From Ischnura elegans (Eukaryota > Arthropoda > Insecta > Odonata > Coenagrionidae): a stretch of DNA of 64,000 nt. Shown one piece after another: positions 35,130 through 46,428 of the stretch; position 1 is the stretch's first letter, and every line of letters begins with the position of its first letter. The translations under genes were made by a program, and so were the position numbers. Location of the stretch: the NCBI RefSeq assembly GCF_921293095.1, contig NC_060252.1, forward strand, positions 81,550,866 through 81,614,865, written 5' to 3'. Below the pieces are notes generated by a model. It had not been told where the DNA came from. It searched no databases and was given only the letters and a program-made list of their open reading frames with translations.

Positions 35130-35250
35130 GTTGTCAACTTATGAGTCTATGCTTTGCATAGTATCTTCCTTATGATGTTTTTTATTTATTTATATAGCTG
35201 AATTATTTTACAGAAATCACATGTTATTTCATCAAATTTCTTAGACAGCC
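35130..35250. repeat. Segment repeated at 46.09-46.54 kb
   Basis: GTCAACTTATGAGT..TTTGCATAGTATCTTCC and ATATAGCTG..TTATTTTCAGAAATCACATG-type sequence recur around the palindrome at 46150-46428, which interrupts that second copy. This copy shows the uninterrupted arrangement. Confidence 0.6.
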
Positions 35251-35973
35251 AAGAAATCTCAGTTAACTAGCTACTTTCTAACAAGCTATCAGTTCTTTCT
35301 TCTGGACAGTACATATTTATAACTCATCGCGAGTAATGCCCACAGTCATCTGGGATAGCCAAGGTGTGGTTCTTAGATGTCCTGGAGCAACTGCTAATTG
35401 ATCCCACTACGAGATGACACTAAGCGAAAAGCCCAAATATTTAGGATAAGGCCAGAGAAGAAGAACTTTCACCTGCGGCATGACAACAATGGTGGTTACT
35501 GAATGGAAAAAATTATATTTTCTCTCAGAAATATTGTTCATTATAGCTTTGCTGTTTTGGTCTATATTGTGGTTTTCATTTTCAAGAGCAATAATGTTGG
35601 ATCTGCTGGGCATACCTAATATTACATATTTAAAAAATGAGTAATCCTACCATGGCTGGTCGGTGATCTATGAAAGTTGATCATTTTTGCATAAATTTGT
35701 TTGAACTTAGTTTTGAGCTCTACTGTGGTTAGCTCTAGTGATGCATAAGAAAAAGGTGTATTGAGATTTTATGAAACTTGTCCTGAAGCCAATCCCAACA
35801 AAATGAAGTGCAGTCATTCATTTAAGGGAAAATAGATGGTCCATTGTACGGGCACAATTTTTCTGACAACATTGAGCAGTATGATATTGCTATAAAATGA
35901 TTGTTAAGACTGAAGTTTTTCTTCATAATACGTACATAGTTGGAGTATTAGGCCCTGGATAGCCGTGACCACT
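35251..35973. other. Intergenic, nothing recognised
   Basis: No gene, RNA or bounded element is supported here; short open frames only. Confidence 0.5.
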
Positions 35974-36163
35974 CAGGGTCAGATTTACCCTAAGGCAAAA
36001 TGGGCACGTACCTTGGAGCATCGCGGTCCAAGGGGCGCCTACTGTTACCTCATGCGAGTGGCTATGCTTTATCATAAAAATCAGGGAGGGGGTGTGGCTC
36101 AAGTGAGGAGGGGCACTCAGTGGAGAGGTGCCTATAGTGTAACTTTGGGTAAATCCAGCCCTG
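35974..36163. mobile_element. Short hAT-type MITE
   Basis: Ends CAGGGTCAGATTTACCC and (minus strand) CAGGGCTGGATTTACCC with a perfect 8 bp duplication TGACCACT (35966-35973 and 36164-36171). 190 bp, non-coding. Confidence 0.88.
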
Positions 36164-36897
36164 TGACCACTTACAAATTGGTACAATTAACTTCCACTGT
36201 AACAGTGGCCACAAACCTAACTATCATTTTCCAGCCAACAACTGGCCAAAAACTAGCTGATTGAGCTTTCTTTGCTTTGTTAGGTAAAGTATAGGAACAA
36301 GAAAGGCATGACGTCATGATGCATACGGAGAGTTTCTACAAGTGGCATCATCTATATCCCGGGCCTTCAAGGTTTGGAGAGTGAAATCACAATTGGTCCC
36401 TTTCACAAGGGTAAGGAGATGACATAAATGATACACATCTTTTTGTGTAGATGCGATGCTCTTCATTAACCTCTACATACATACCACCCTGATAACTCCA
36501 GTACCCTTGGCAGGGTTACATCATACTACAGTGGAAGCCCCTTATAATGAGTACGGGATATAGCGACAAGCTCGAATTAGCGACAGCCACCCAAGGAACC
36601 ATATTCAAACCTACGATTTAAATGTAAAATGAATTAGTATTAGCTATAATGGCTTGATTCCTCTCCTGCGCCATTCGTAATTACGATAGGTTGACTTTTT
36701 GACCATGTGCCGCATCTCTGGCATTCAATGCGATTAAAACTGCATTTTTTCCACCAACTTCGACGTCTAAATGTTCAGTACTCCCCTATTCTTCTTTCCA
36801 TAATAAATTTCTTGTGTACACATTTCATTGCTCTTTTGTCAACTACTTGTGCCTCCCGCAGTCAGGTTAAAAATTATTCCGCCCGTCTGCTAGCACC

Positions 36898-38407
36898 ATG
36901 GCTGGTAAATGCAAGTCCTTGGATTTAAAAACCTAAATGAGAATTATTGCAGATTGTGAAAGTGGAGAGTGTTCAAAGAATGAAATAGCGAAGCAATTTG
37001 GAATTAATACATCGACATTATTCACCATTTTAAAGAAAAAGGAAGGAATTCGTGCGGCATTGCTTCAAGAAGGGCGTCCAAGCACCCCAAAACACTTGCA
37101 GCCTGAAGAGCATCCGCAGCTAGAAACTGCGTGGTTTTGCCAGCAAAGAGCTGTGGGGATTCCTATTACTGGCCCAATGATGAAGGCTAAAGCTGGATAT
37201 TTGTGTGAGAGGCTTGGTGAAGACTATTTTAAATGCTCGGATGGATGGTTTGCAGGATTTAAAAATAGGACTTAGGGAATATCCCTTCATAAACTATCCA
37301 GTGAATCATCAAGTGTTGACGTTAATGCTGTGGAAGGCTGGGCTCCGGTCCTTAAAGCCTATTTGGATAATTACAGCCCCTACGATATTTACAACGCAGA
37401 TGAGACGGGCGTATATTTTAACCTTCTCCCGGATAAAACTCTCGCCACTCGAACGGACCCCAGCAAAGGAGGGAAGAAAAGTAAAGGCTGCGTAACTGTT
37501 CTTTTATGTGCAAATATGGATGGTTCAGATAAGTTAAAACCGCTCGTGGTGGGGAAATTCGCCCATCCCCGATGTTTTAAGGGAGTTAAAACTCTCCCAT
37601 GTACTTATGAAGCAAACAAAAATGCTTGGATGACAGCTGCTATCTTCATGCAGTGGTTACGGGCGTTTGATGCCAGGATTGGTGGAAGGAATAAAAAAGT
37701 GCTACATATTATTCATTGACAATTGCCCAGCCCATCCACCAATAGAACTTAGAAACGTCAAAATTGTGTTATTGCCGCCTAACACTACGAGCGTTCTTCA
37801 ACCACCAGACCAAGGAGTAATTAAACTTTTCAAACACAATTTCTAAAGTTTACTGGTGAATTACTTGGTTGCTCGAGTACCTGGACGAAATTTAAAATAA
37901 TTGAAGTGGAATGTTTTGGATGCCATGCGGGCAATATCAGTAAGCTGGGAAAAAATACCTCCAGCGCACATATCAGCATGTTTCCGGCATGCTGGATTTA
38001 TTCGAGAGGAGAACAATGAGGCCATAGAGATCATGGAGGAAGTACAAAGGGAAAATGATGAACCTGATGGTTGGGTAGAAATTCAAGAACATTTTGGCTC
38101 TTGTGACTTTGAAGATTATCTAGCCGTTGATGAATCTACGCCTGTCCGTCAAATGTTAGCGGAGGAGGAGTTGATTGCAGCTGCGGAAGACGAAGCTTCC
38201 ATAGGCATTTCTGAAAGTAGTTCCGAATCTGAGGGTGGAATGGTGTCAATGCCTTCAGTGGTTGAGGTGCGACATGCCATTAAAATAATAACTGATGTTT
38301 ACCGGGCTAGTGATGCTTCGCCGGACGAATTCAAGAAACTAAATGAAGTAGAAAGATTTCTGCTCAAAGCAAGTGCGACTATCCAGGTTAAAATATTTGG
38401 TCTGTAA
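36898..38407 (+). pseudogene. Tigger-type transposase, interrupted
   Basis: Starts MAGKCKSLDLKT, then a stop, then RIIADCESGECSKNEIAKQF (helix-turn-helix of CENP-B type) and the catalytic region: NADETGVYFNLLPDKTLATR with the first aspartate, LFIDNCPAHP with the second, and PPDQGVIKLFK with the third. In-frame stops lie at 36934, 37273 and 37843, and a frameshift near 37700 separates VLHIIH from FIDNCPAHP. The acidic tail ends LLKASATIQVKI, where an insertion begins. All three acidic residues survive, yet the gene is dead. Confidence 0.88.
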
Positions 38408-38785
38408 CTGAGCTGGAACGGGGGTGGAGCTAAAGGTCTGTAGCTGGTCTGGAACTGGGAAGAAATTAAAACATTGCTCCAGACCAGTATGGTCTTCAAC
38501 TGGTCTGGACAACGGGTGGGTAAACTGGTCTGGACCCAGGTATAGCTTTGTCTGTATCTAGTATGTACTGCTTGCCACCCTGCTCTGGAACTGGTGCGTT
38601 CTCAGGGGGACTATGTGGTCTGGAACTAATCTGTTATACTACTTAACCTAAGACTCAGGAAAACTAAAAGATCAGTCAATCTCATTGATCTGACTGGTTC
38701 AGTTCAGCTGGTAAGGAAAATGGAACAGTCTAAACAAATAAATCTGAGAATCATACCTAAGACATTTCCCAGCCAGCCAAATATG

Positions 38786-38807
38786 ACAGATAGATAGATA
38801 GATACAA
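38786..38807. repeat. GATA microsatellite
   Basis: Four to five tandem GATA units within the nested transposon. Confidence 0.8.
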
Positions 38808-39599
38808 AGGCATACTGGGTAGCAGTAATCTTCAGTTGTTACAATAGCACTCATTACGTAATCAACGTAATACATTGTAAATTTTGAAAAGCGATGATAC
38901 ACATCTATGGATGTCTTCAGCTGTTAAGGGCAAGAAAGTTAAGTAATTTTAACTACAATACTTAAACAGCTCAGAATTGATGTATTTCCAGATTATGCCA
39001 GTATGAGTGCCAATGGAATTCTGAATTTAATAAATGTCAGACCGATCGTAAGATATTCATTTTAGTCACACATGGTAACTGCATTTCAACTGTGAACTCC
39101 CATCAAAGTTCCAAGTTGATAAAACATGTTAGCATATGACTTTTGACAAACCATCAATAACATATCCACTGCAACAGGAAATTTTGGATTCATTTGGAGG
39201 TGGATGATTTTCTATGCATTGAAATAAATCCATACATGCAAATCAACATTTATTGAGGTACTCATCACATTCTCCAGTACTAGTAACACAGTTAACATTT
39301 ATTGTAGCAGAGAAAATGTCTTGTGTCCATCGCCATCAATCCTGGAAAATGAGAATTGTAACATTTGATAACCAGTTAATAAGTACTGAAAATTATTCCA
39401 CATATTCTCTTAATATGCTTATTCAATTTCAAGAAAAACCCTTCATGCACAAATGAATTTATTGTGAGACTAATACATTTATGCCATAAAGAACTGCTAA
39501 CAATGTGGTTTATAACGCGAGAACAGTAACTTGCAATATTTCAACTTAATCGATATGAATGAATTGTATTTTCACTATATCAGTTAAATCTAGATCTTG

Positions 39600-39720
39600 T
39601 GGTGTTCTGCCCGTCAGCAGGTCCCCCGCGCCAATGCTGTCTCCATTCCCTCCTGTCTCCGGCCAGCTCCTTGAAGTCTCCATATCTTCCAATTTTTACG
39701 TTGTCGATAAACTTCAGCCT
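39600..39720 (-). pseudogene. Possible LINE C-terminal fragment
   Basis: Minus strand reads KFIDNVKIGRYGDFKELAGD followed by RREWRQHW, similar in style to C-terminal ends of LINE ORF2 proteins (wxxDR..W). Too short to classify. Confidence 0.3.
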
Positions 39721-39912
39721 AGTTAAAAAAAAAGTTAGTTCAAACAAGTTAAAGATCAAGCTAAATTGTAATCACAGAACGTTGTAATAAGCAATCTTAT
39801 ATAACTATTGGGTTGAAAGAAGTAGTTCATTAATCGCATCAGTCCTAAAATTTGTTGAGACACAAGTTCGTTGAGTTACTATCGATTGGAATAATATGTT
39901 CCATTTACTTAC

Positions 39913-40130
39913 ATTAAAATAGTCACTGCAGCAGAGATGGGTTGATGCTGACCAAATCATCTTCTTTAAATCTCTATGTGCTGCAAGGAGCCACTTTTTC
40001 CGCAAATCCAGGAAAAGAAACTTTATCCGGCGTTGATTTCATTGTGGTAGTATACAATTGGCACGAAACAGAATTTTTTCGTTTCCTTTTTGGGAGTCTT
40101 CACTTTGAAACACGTTATATTTTCCTCATC
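39913..40130 (-). pseudogene. THAP-domain exon, frameshifted (P-element-like or domesticated relative)
   Basis: Minus strand: MDEENITCFKVKTPKKETKK FCFVP... then a stop, then in another frame LRKKWLLAAHRDLKKMIWSA and STHLCCSDYFN before a gtaagt donor (39912). C-x-VP, the KKWL tryptophan, and CCSDYF match the order of a THAP zinc finger (C2CH), with the second cysteine (FCFVPIV) lost. THAP domains occur in P-element transposases and in host genes; inside a repeat-bounded element the transposase origin is likelier. Confidence 0.55.
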
Positions 40131-40853
40131 CATAGCATTCTTCAACATACAGTTGCTTGTAAAACATGCTTTTAAGGCACAGATTAAATCACAAAGTCAG
40201 AAAATACTGTGTCTACGAATGTAAACAAAGTTTCAGTACCGATGGCTGTCAGGTCACATGGTATAGAAGATGGCCACCGGTTGTTTTAGCGCTAGTTTCA
40301 AAGTACGATTTTTAATCCGCTATATTTAAATAAGTACGTAATATAATGGGAAAAAATTGTAACTTAAATTTGTAATCCATAAAATATGCATATACCGCAG
40401 TTAATACGTTCTTTTACAGAACTAAATTACTCCGGAGCAGGTGCACCTGCTTCCTATGGGTGCAAGGGTGTACCTTCACGAAGGTACCTGAGGGACTTTT
40501 CAGATGTTTACTCTTCAAAAAATGCTTTAACTTTAATGGGTAACTGAAATGAAGCATTACATCCACCTTATTACCATGTTATACACGGTGTTCTGAATTG
40601 GGATCAATTGCATATGAGGGGGCAAACAGATATTTAATTAGGTATATAAGTAATATTATTTTATGCTTCCATAGCCCAATTTAAGTGTGTAAGCTACTAG
40701 CTGGAAGATATTTAATCTTTCATACAATCAGCTCATTAATTGCATCCTTCTCCTACAGAGACGCAATGCAATTTTGTGAGAGAAGTATGTTAGTGTGTAA
40801 CATGTAAGTAGAGAAAAGTTTTTCGGGTTTTCCACCGGTTGATATCATCCATG

Positions 40854-40893
40854 TCTCACGACGTTTCGATCCGCGACTTGCTGATCATCCTCA
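40854..40893 (-). ncRNA. Hammerhead-like motif in inverse Penelope repeat
   Basis: The same CTGAGGAT, GATC/GATC, GAAACGTC array as at 42869-42908, on the minus strand, with no difference in the core. Flank differs slightly downstream (GACATGGATG versus GACATGGGCG). Confidence 0.5.
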
Positions 40894-41415
40894 GGGGATC
40901 TTCCGAATGCCGTTCTTCAAAAATATTTCAGTATATATACACTCCATCCGAGTTCAGGTGTAACCTGATTGGTTCACGCTTGTTGAGGTTTTCCCGCCAT
41001 TTTTGTCGTATATAATAGACTTCATTATTGGTCTCCAAGCATTGCTGATTTGGAAACCAGTGTCCCTGTTGAAGTTGTTGCGGTTGATGCGGATCTGAAT
41101 GGCTTCCTTCACAAGGCGGTCCCAGTAGCCATGTGCTCGGCATAGCAGTTTCGCCTCCTTCCATTGTATGGCATGGTCTTCATTGATGCTATGCTCCGCC
41201 ACTGCAGACTTTTCCGGTTGGGCCAGCCGTAAGTACCTCTGATGTTCCTTCGTTCTGGTTTCAATAGTCCGACTAGTCTCTCCAATGTATTTCTTTCAGG
41301 TGTAACCTGATTGGTTCACGCTTGTTGAGGTTTTCCCGCCATTTTTGTCGTATATAATAGACTTCATTATTGGTCTCCAAGCATTGCTTATCATCACTTC
41401 AGCTTAGCATCTCCA

Positions 41416-42813
41416 CTTAGACCAATCGTGAGCGCCATAAGTTCGCCAACCTATAATCTGGCAAAATATCTAACCGGCATTCTTGCACCACATGTGGGTG
41501 TAAGTGAACATCATGTCAAGAACTCACTGGAATTCGTCGAGACCATAAAAGAGATCCGAGTGGACACGACTGACATCCTTGTCAGCCTGGACGTGGTATC
41601 ATTGTTTACCTGTGTACCATTGACTGACACGATGCGGCTCTTAGCAGAAAGATTCGACTCGGACACAGTCAAGCTCTTCCATCATGTGCTGACTTCGACC
41701 TATTTCTCATTCGATGGACAGTTCTACGAGCAGACAGAGGGTGTAGCCATGGGTTCGCCGCTATCCCCAGCAATTGCGAATTTTTACATGGAAAACTTTG
41801 AAAAACAGGCTCTCAACTCAGCTCCACTGCAACCCAAATGCTTTTTTAGATATGTGGACGACACATTCCTGATCTGGCCACACGGAAAAGACGCCCTGGA
41901 CCTGTTCTTCGCCCACATGAATAGTCAGCATCCGAGCATTAAATTTACCATGGAAAAAGAGACAAATGGCCAACTCCCGTTCCTCGACATTCTAATCCAG
42001 AAAAAGAAAGATGGAAGCCTGGGACACAGCATATACAGGAAAGCGACTCACACAGACCTATATCTCAACAATCAGAGTCATCACCACCCGTCACAGAAGC
42101 AAGCTGTGTTGTCTACTCTATTGCACAGAGCGAAGAAGATTCCCGATAACGAGAGCATCCAGAATGAGATAAAGCACCTGAAGATGACGTTTCGGAAAAA
42201 TGGCTGTAGCAAACATCAGATTTCTGAGGCCCTAAAAAGGACCTTTAACAAGCCCATTGGCGGCATAAGGGAGCCGCAAGAAGAGCCGACCGCGAAAGTC
42301 TTTCTTCCCTATGTCTCCACAATATCCGGAAAGATACAACGCATTCTAGGCAGATATAATATTAAGACAATTCATTTACCACCTCCAAAGCTCAGGGATC
42401 AACTGGTGAGAGTAAAGGACCCCCTCGGACTGAAGACACCAGGAGTCTACGAAATTCCATGTGAGTGCGGAAAGAAATACATTGGAGAGACTAGTCGGAC
42501 TATTGAAACCAGAACGAAGGAACATCAGAGGTACTTACGGCTGGCCCAACCGGAAAAGTCTGCAGTGGCGGAGCATAGCATCAATGAAGACCATGCCATA
42601 CAATGGAAGGAGACGAAACTGCTATGCCGAGCACATGGCTACTGGGACCGCCTTGTGAAGGAAGCCATTCAGATCCGCATCAACCGCAACAACTTCAACA
42701 GGGACACTGGTTTCCAAATTAGCAATGCTTGGAGACCAATAATGAAGTCTATTATATACGACAAAAATGGCGGGAAAACCTCAACAAGCGTGAACCAATC
42801 AGGTTACACCTGA
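41416..42813 (+). CDS. Penelope-like reverse transcriptase with GIY-YIG endonuclease (5'-truncated)
   Basis: The open frame reads PLRPIVSAISSPTYNLAKYL onward; an ATG is lacking, so the protein is the C-terminal ~465 residues of a longer one. It includes the reverse-transcriptase catalytic box FRYVDDTFLIW, the GSPLSPAIANFYME motif, and a C-terminal GIY-YIG nuclease (GVYEIPCECGKKYIGETSRT, then R and EH). The combination is diagnostic for Penelope-like elements, which copy from nicked DNA. No stop or frameshift occurs within this part. The N-terminal fingers and upstream domain are missing, so this copy cannot be autonomous. Confidence 0.92.
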   Translation, partial: LRPIVSAISSPTYNLAKYLTGILAPHVGVSEHHVKNSLEFVETIKEIRVDTTDILVSLDVVSLFTCVPLTDTMRLLAERFDSDTVKLFHHVLTSTYFSFDGQFYEQTEGVAMGSPLSPAIANFYMENFEKQALNSAPLQPKCFFRYVDDTFLIWPHGKDALDLFFAHMNSQHPSIKFTMEKETNGQLPFLDILIQKKKDGSLGHSIYRKATHTDLYLNNQSHHHPSQKQAVLSTLLHRAKKIPDNESIQNEIKHLKMTFRKNGCSKHQISEALKRTFNKPIGGIREPQEEPTAKVFLPYVSTISGKIQRILGRYNIKTIHLPPPKLRDQLVRVKDPLGLKTPGVYEIPCECGKKYIGETSRTIETRTKEHQRYLRLAQPEKSAVAEHSINEDHAIQWKETKLLCRAHGYWDRLVKEAIQIRINRNNFNRDTGFQISNAWRPIMKSIIYDKNGGKTSTSVNQSGYT

Positions 42814-42868
42814 ACTCGGATGGAGTGTATATATACTGAAATATTTTTGAAGAACGGCATTCGGAAGA

Positions 42869-42908
42869 TCCCCTGAGGATGATCAGCAAGTCGCGGATCG
42901 AAACGTCG
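42869..42908 (+). ncRNA. Hammerhead-like motif in Penelope 3' repeat
   Basis: Box 1 CTGAGGA (42873-42879, fits CUGANGA), stem II GATC/GATC with an 11-base loop, GAAA (42900-42903), self-complementary stem III ACGT and GTC triplet (42905-42907). Stem I has only about one convincing pair, and one extra T follows box 1. Hammerheads are known in Penelope terminal repeats. Inverse copy at 40854-40893. Confidence 0.55.
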
Positions 42909-43002
42909 TGAGACATGGGCGATATCAACCGGTGGAAAACCCGAGAAACTTTTCTGCAACTGATACGCCGGGAAAACCTGAGATCATACATGTAAGTAGA
43001 GA

Positions 43003-44004
43003 TGTTTGATGAGTGAAGGAGATCTAAGGAAAGGTAGTGCCATGGAATAATACTTCTTCCATGGTAGTGCTACCCTTGCCTTACCCTCCACGGAATGTAG
43101 AGCATGGGTTGATGGAGGGTTAACTACACACCATTGAGGGCAGTGGTGTGGGGGGGGGGTTAGGGGATAAACCTCCCCAGAGCTCAGAGAAAATTTTAAG
43201 TTTAATCCATTTTACTTAATTAGATTGATATTATTAATAGAATATTGTATGGATTAATAAAATTTCCCTCAGAAAGCTGTAAAACTCACCATTTTCAACC
43301 ATTTATCTTAAAATTCCGCAATTTATTAATCTAGCACCTGCCGCTTGTCCTGGTGGGTATAATACCATACCCCCACACACCTAAACCCCCCAGCCTTAAT
43401 TCCTAGCTGTGCCCCTATTGGAGGGTACTACCCTTCATTTGCCCTACATCTACCCACCATGGAGGAGTTCATTTTTATTACTGTGGAAGTTGCTGGTAAA
43501 GTTTTGCCTGAAATGGGTAAATACATTGGAATTAGAATAAACCATTTCAAATTATTTTATGGACTGCTAACTACTTCCCCAAACCCTATTTGATATTTCA
43601 ACCTTCATTGCTTGAGCAATCATTTAGATGTAATATTTATTTTTATCTCGCATATTCATTTTTTACTATGTTACCCAGCTTGCTTAAAGTTTAAGTACTT
43701 CTGTTATTTGTTTCAATTTATGAATTAGCCCTTTGTAATGCCATTCAAATAAAGCAACTCTCCATAAGTCATGATTGTGGGCAGTGGGTAACTTTGAACC
43801 CATGTGAAATTCATCTATGTGATAACAAATATAAAATTGTAACTCATCTTGAAAAAAATTAATGTACATTAAAAATTGACCACTCCATAGCCCAGGATTC
43901 CTAATTCCATTAAGTATCAATTCCTAATATACATTATAATCATTTCACAGTTACAAATAAATTTAAGAGCAATTTCAGATGACCAAATAAAATATCAGAT
44001 CTCA
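43003..44004. other. Interior of nested transposon, nothing recognised
   Basis: AT-rich, with a run of ten G near 43149. No coding segment is supported; GGGTAACTTTGAAC near 43787 echoes the small element at 13786. Confidence 0.45.
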
Positions 44005-46149
44005 TGTCACATCAGAATCCAGACCAGTTCACTCCCTCGGATTTTTCAGAATAGTTCCAGACCAGTTGCAACTCATAGAATATTTCAGCATAGTTACAGA
44101 ATAGATCCAGACCTGATGCAGACCATCAAAAATTACAGTACAGTTACAGGCAATTGATCCAGATCAGTTTCACACCATCGAATATTACAGCACAGTTACA
44201 GACCATTTTCCTTTGCCTCTCTGAAATCCAGTTCAGTTACAGACAAGTTACAGAACAAAATTTTGCCTTTCAGACCAGTTACAGACCTGGGCAGGAGTCT
44301 GAAGCAGACAAAACTTGATTCATTTTTTGTCAGGCAATGAATGTGTGATTGAAAATTTTTCTGTGTTAGATTGTTAAAAGGCAATGATTTTCCAGAATAT
44401 TCTTATGTTTATATCAAGGAAGTTTTTTAGAGTCATTAGATGAACCTTTTGGCCATTTATCTATGGAGAAGTAACCTAGTCATTTTTCAAAGATGCCATT
44501 TAACATGTTTTATTTACGTCTTCTAACAAGTAGTTGGAGATGAATATTTATTTTATTATCACTTTTATACGTTTTACTGTGTACTTAAGTGCATGAAGTT
44601 TTGAGGATGCGAATGGCAAATGTTTTTAATGTTCTATCATATGCTGTTTTTATTGTTTCTGAGAGTAAAATATATTGAAAAAATCCATGATGATTGATTT
44701 CGACGCCCAATAAATAGTGTAAACATGTTATTTTGCATGAATGTCAGTAACTAAAATCGTGTTCATCCTGCTGCAGGTAGCCAAGTCAGTTCCAGGCAGC
44801 ATTCTAATCAGAAATTATGCGCTACTGCCGCTAGATGTCTCTACGTCGATTGCGTCTGATTGTGTGCATCTCTACGAAACTTAAATATTGCGCTAACAGA
44901 CAGACTGAGTGTGGACTTACTCGATCATTTGTCCCTCTATTTATTCAAGCAATTTTTCACTCATTTCCACCGAAGATAATTGATATGACTTATATGATTT
45001 TAAATGCTGTAATGCTGATGTTATTAGGTTTCATGATTCCGACAGCATTTGAGTCAGCTGTTTTGAAGCACGATAGTAAACCATTCATACAGGCAGACTT
45101 GAAGCGTAAGAAGATTATTTCCACAGCTTTATTCCGCCATTAACATGAAAAAGATAGTATTGCAATACTCATGTGGAACCCTAAAATTTCATCACGCTCC
45201 TTTCGTCACCCAATTGCAGCCGCCACTCATCATTTTCACTACTACTCTGAAAGATTGAAGGAATGAATTTTTGAACAGATTCTGAAGTTTTAGCATTTAA
45301 TAGTCTGATGTATAGCCATAACTGGTAGTTATGACGTACGTATATATTTGGAGCATCCAAGAAATAGGGATAATAACAGCTCATTATGCATAGTTCAGTA
45401 GGAGTGTGTCTGATGCTGGGACTGTTAAAATCAACTTCTTAATGCCTCGGCATATAGATTCCTGCATAATTACATATGAATTAATGATAGTGAATATGAT
45501 AAAAGTGAATATGATCATTAGTGAATTAAATGTTCAAAAGTATGATTTAAAAGGCTAGCATGCAGAAGTTTTCAACTCTCGGCAGAAACAGCCGTAGTGA
45601 CGCCTGTTGAGTGATTTTTTTGTGGTGATGTAATTGCCTTCGGTAACAACGACAACTCACTATAGCGACAGATTTCTCTGTTTCCAAGAGCTGTCGTTAT
45701 AACGGGCTTCCACTGTACATTTGTCCTGTAAAAATTATATGTCATTCTATAGTACTTTTTTGCCTCACAAATTCACACATGTATTTGCATTCTAAAGGTT
45801 TTGTTTTATTACCGGTGAATAAATGTTATATCATCAGTGTTTAAACTTTGTTGCAAATAAATCATATCAGAATATGAACTGGATTTATTTTGAACATCCC
45901 ATTCAGATGGTAACATATCCACTAACTGGCGAGGTAAACATAGATTTAAATATAATTATTAGATATTTAATTTGAAAATAAAAGTGCATACTTCATAATT
46001 TATGGTAATTATAATGCTATTTCAAAGAGAATTCATTTAGGAATACCTATTAATTGAAACAACAAATGCTTAGAATTTTCAGGATTGCTCAATGAGTTAG
46101 TTGTCAACTTATGAGTATTATTTGCATAGTATCTTCCTTATGATATTAT

Positions 46150-46428
46150 ATATTCATGGTGAAATAAAAACACAGTACTATTCCACAACCTTATATTTTT
46201 GGAGTCTACTAGTTTCGACGTTTACACCGTCATTATCAAGACTAACTGAGAATAGCATACAACATCCAGCCTTATTTATCCAACAATAGGGCTGGGCTAA
46301 ATAAGGCTGGATGTTGTATGCTATTCTCAGTTAGTCTTGATAATGACGGTGTAAACGTCGAAACTAGTAGACTCCAAAAATATAAGGTTGTGGAATAGTA
46401 CTGTGTTTTTATTTCACCATGAATATTT
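46150..46428. mobile_element. Long palindromic element with hammerhead-like cores
   Basis: Arms of about 130 bases each, almost perfect, around a centre near 46289. It interrupts a segment that is continuous at 35130-35250. Each arm carries TTGATAAT, GACG/CGTC and GAAACTAGTA. Non-coding. Confidence 0.75.
46333..46373 (+). ncRNA. Hammerhead-like motif with two core substitutions
   Basis: Stem I AGTC (46333-46336) pairs with GACT (46370-46373). Box 1 is TTGATAA instead of CTGATGA. Stem II is GACG/CGTC with a 7-base loop, followed by GAAA (46360-46363), self-complementary stem III ACTAGT and cleavage position A46369. Fold intact, but box 1 changes at conserved C3 and G8 should abolish or reduce cleavage. 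The mirror arm has the same layout at about 46204-46244. Confidence 0.5.

Larger units (their letters stand above)
40815..42987 (+). mobile_element. Penelope-like retroelement with inverted terminal copy
   Basis: Perfect 15 bp target duplication ACATGTAAGTAGAGA (40800-40814 and 42988-43002). The 3' part (about 42500-42955) is repeated in inverse orientation at 40815-41297. Then a 93 bp segment of that inverse copy (40952-41044) is repeated directly at 41297-41389 before the reverse-transcriptase frame. Inverted terminal copies and 5' truncation are typical of Penelope insertions. The intact frame and clean duplication indicate a recent insertion. Confidence 0.88.
38396..44290. mobile_element. 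Unclassified DNA transposon with inverted subterminal repeats, nested in Tigger
   Basis: The left side (38396-38700) has many copies of CTGGTCTGGAACTGG-like units and the right side (44005-44290) their inverse (CAGTTACAGACCAG-like). Outermost matching units are GGTCTGTAACTG and CAGTTACAGACC. It splits the Tigger coding sequence between ATIQ and QTKLDSFF. Internal features are a THAP-like exon (39913-40170, minus) and a Penelope insertion. The THAP link suggests a P-type element, but ends and target duplication are not resolved. Confidence 0.6.
36529..45715 (+). mobile_element. Tigger/pogo transposon, 9.2 kb because of nested insertions
   Basis: Ends CAGTGGAAGCCCCTTATAAT and (minus strand) CAGTGGAAGCCCGTTATAAC, both flanked by TA. 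It encodes a broken Tigger transposase at 36898-38407, whose C-terminus resumes at about 44309-44342 (QTKLDSFFVRQ then stop). Everything between is inserted sequence. Without the insertions the element would be near 3.3 kb, normal for Tigger. Confidence 0.88.

Noticed and set aside
38396..38700. CTGGTCTGGAACTG units as a simple tandem satellite
   Set aside because: Spacing is irregular and the inverse set appears only at 44.0-44.3 kb, so they are subterminal repeats of one element.
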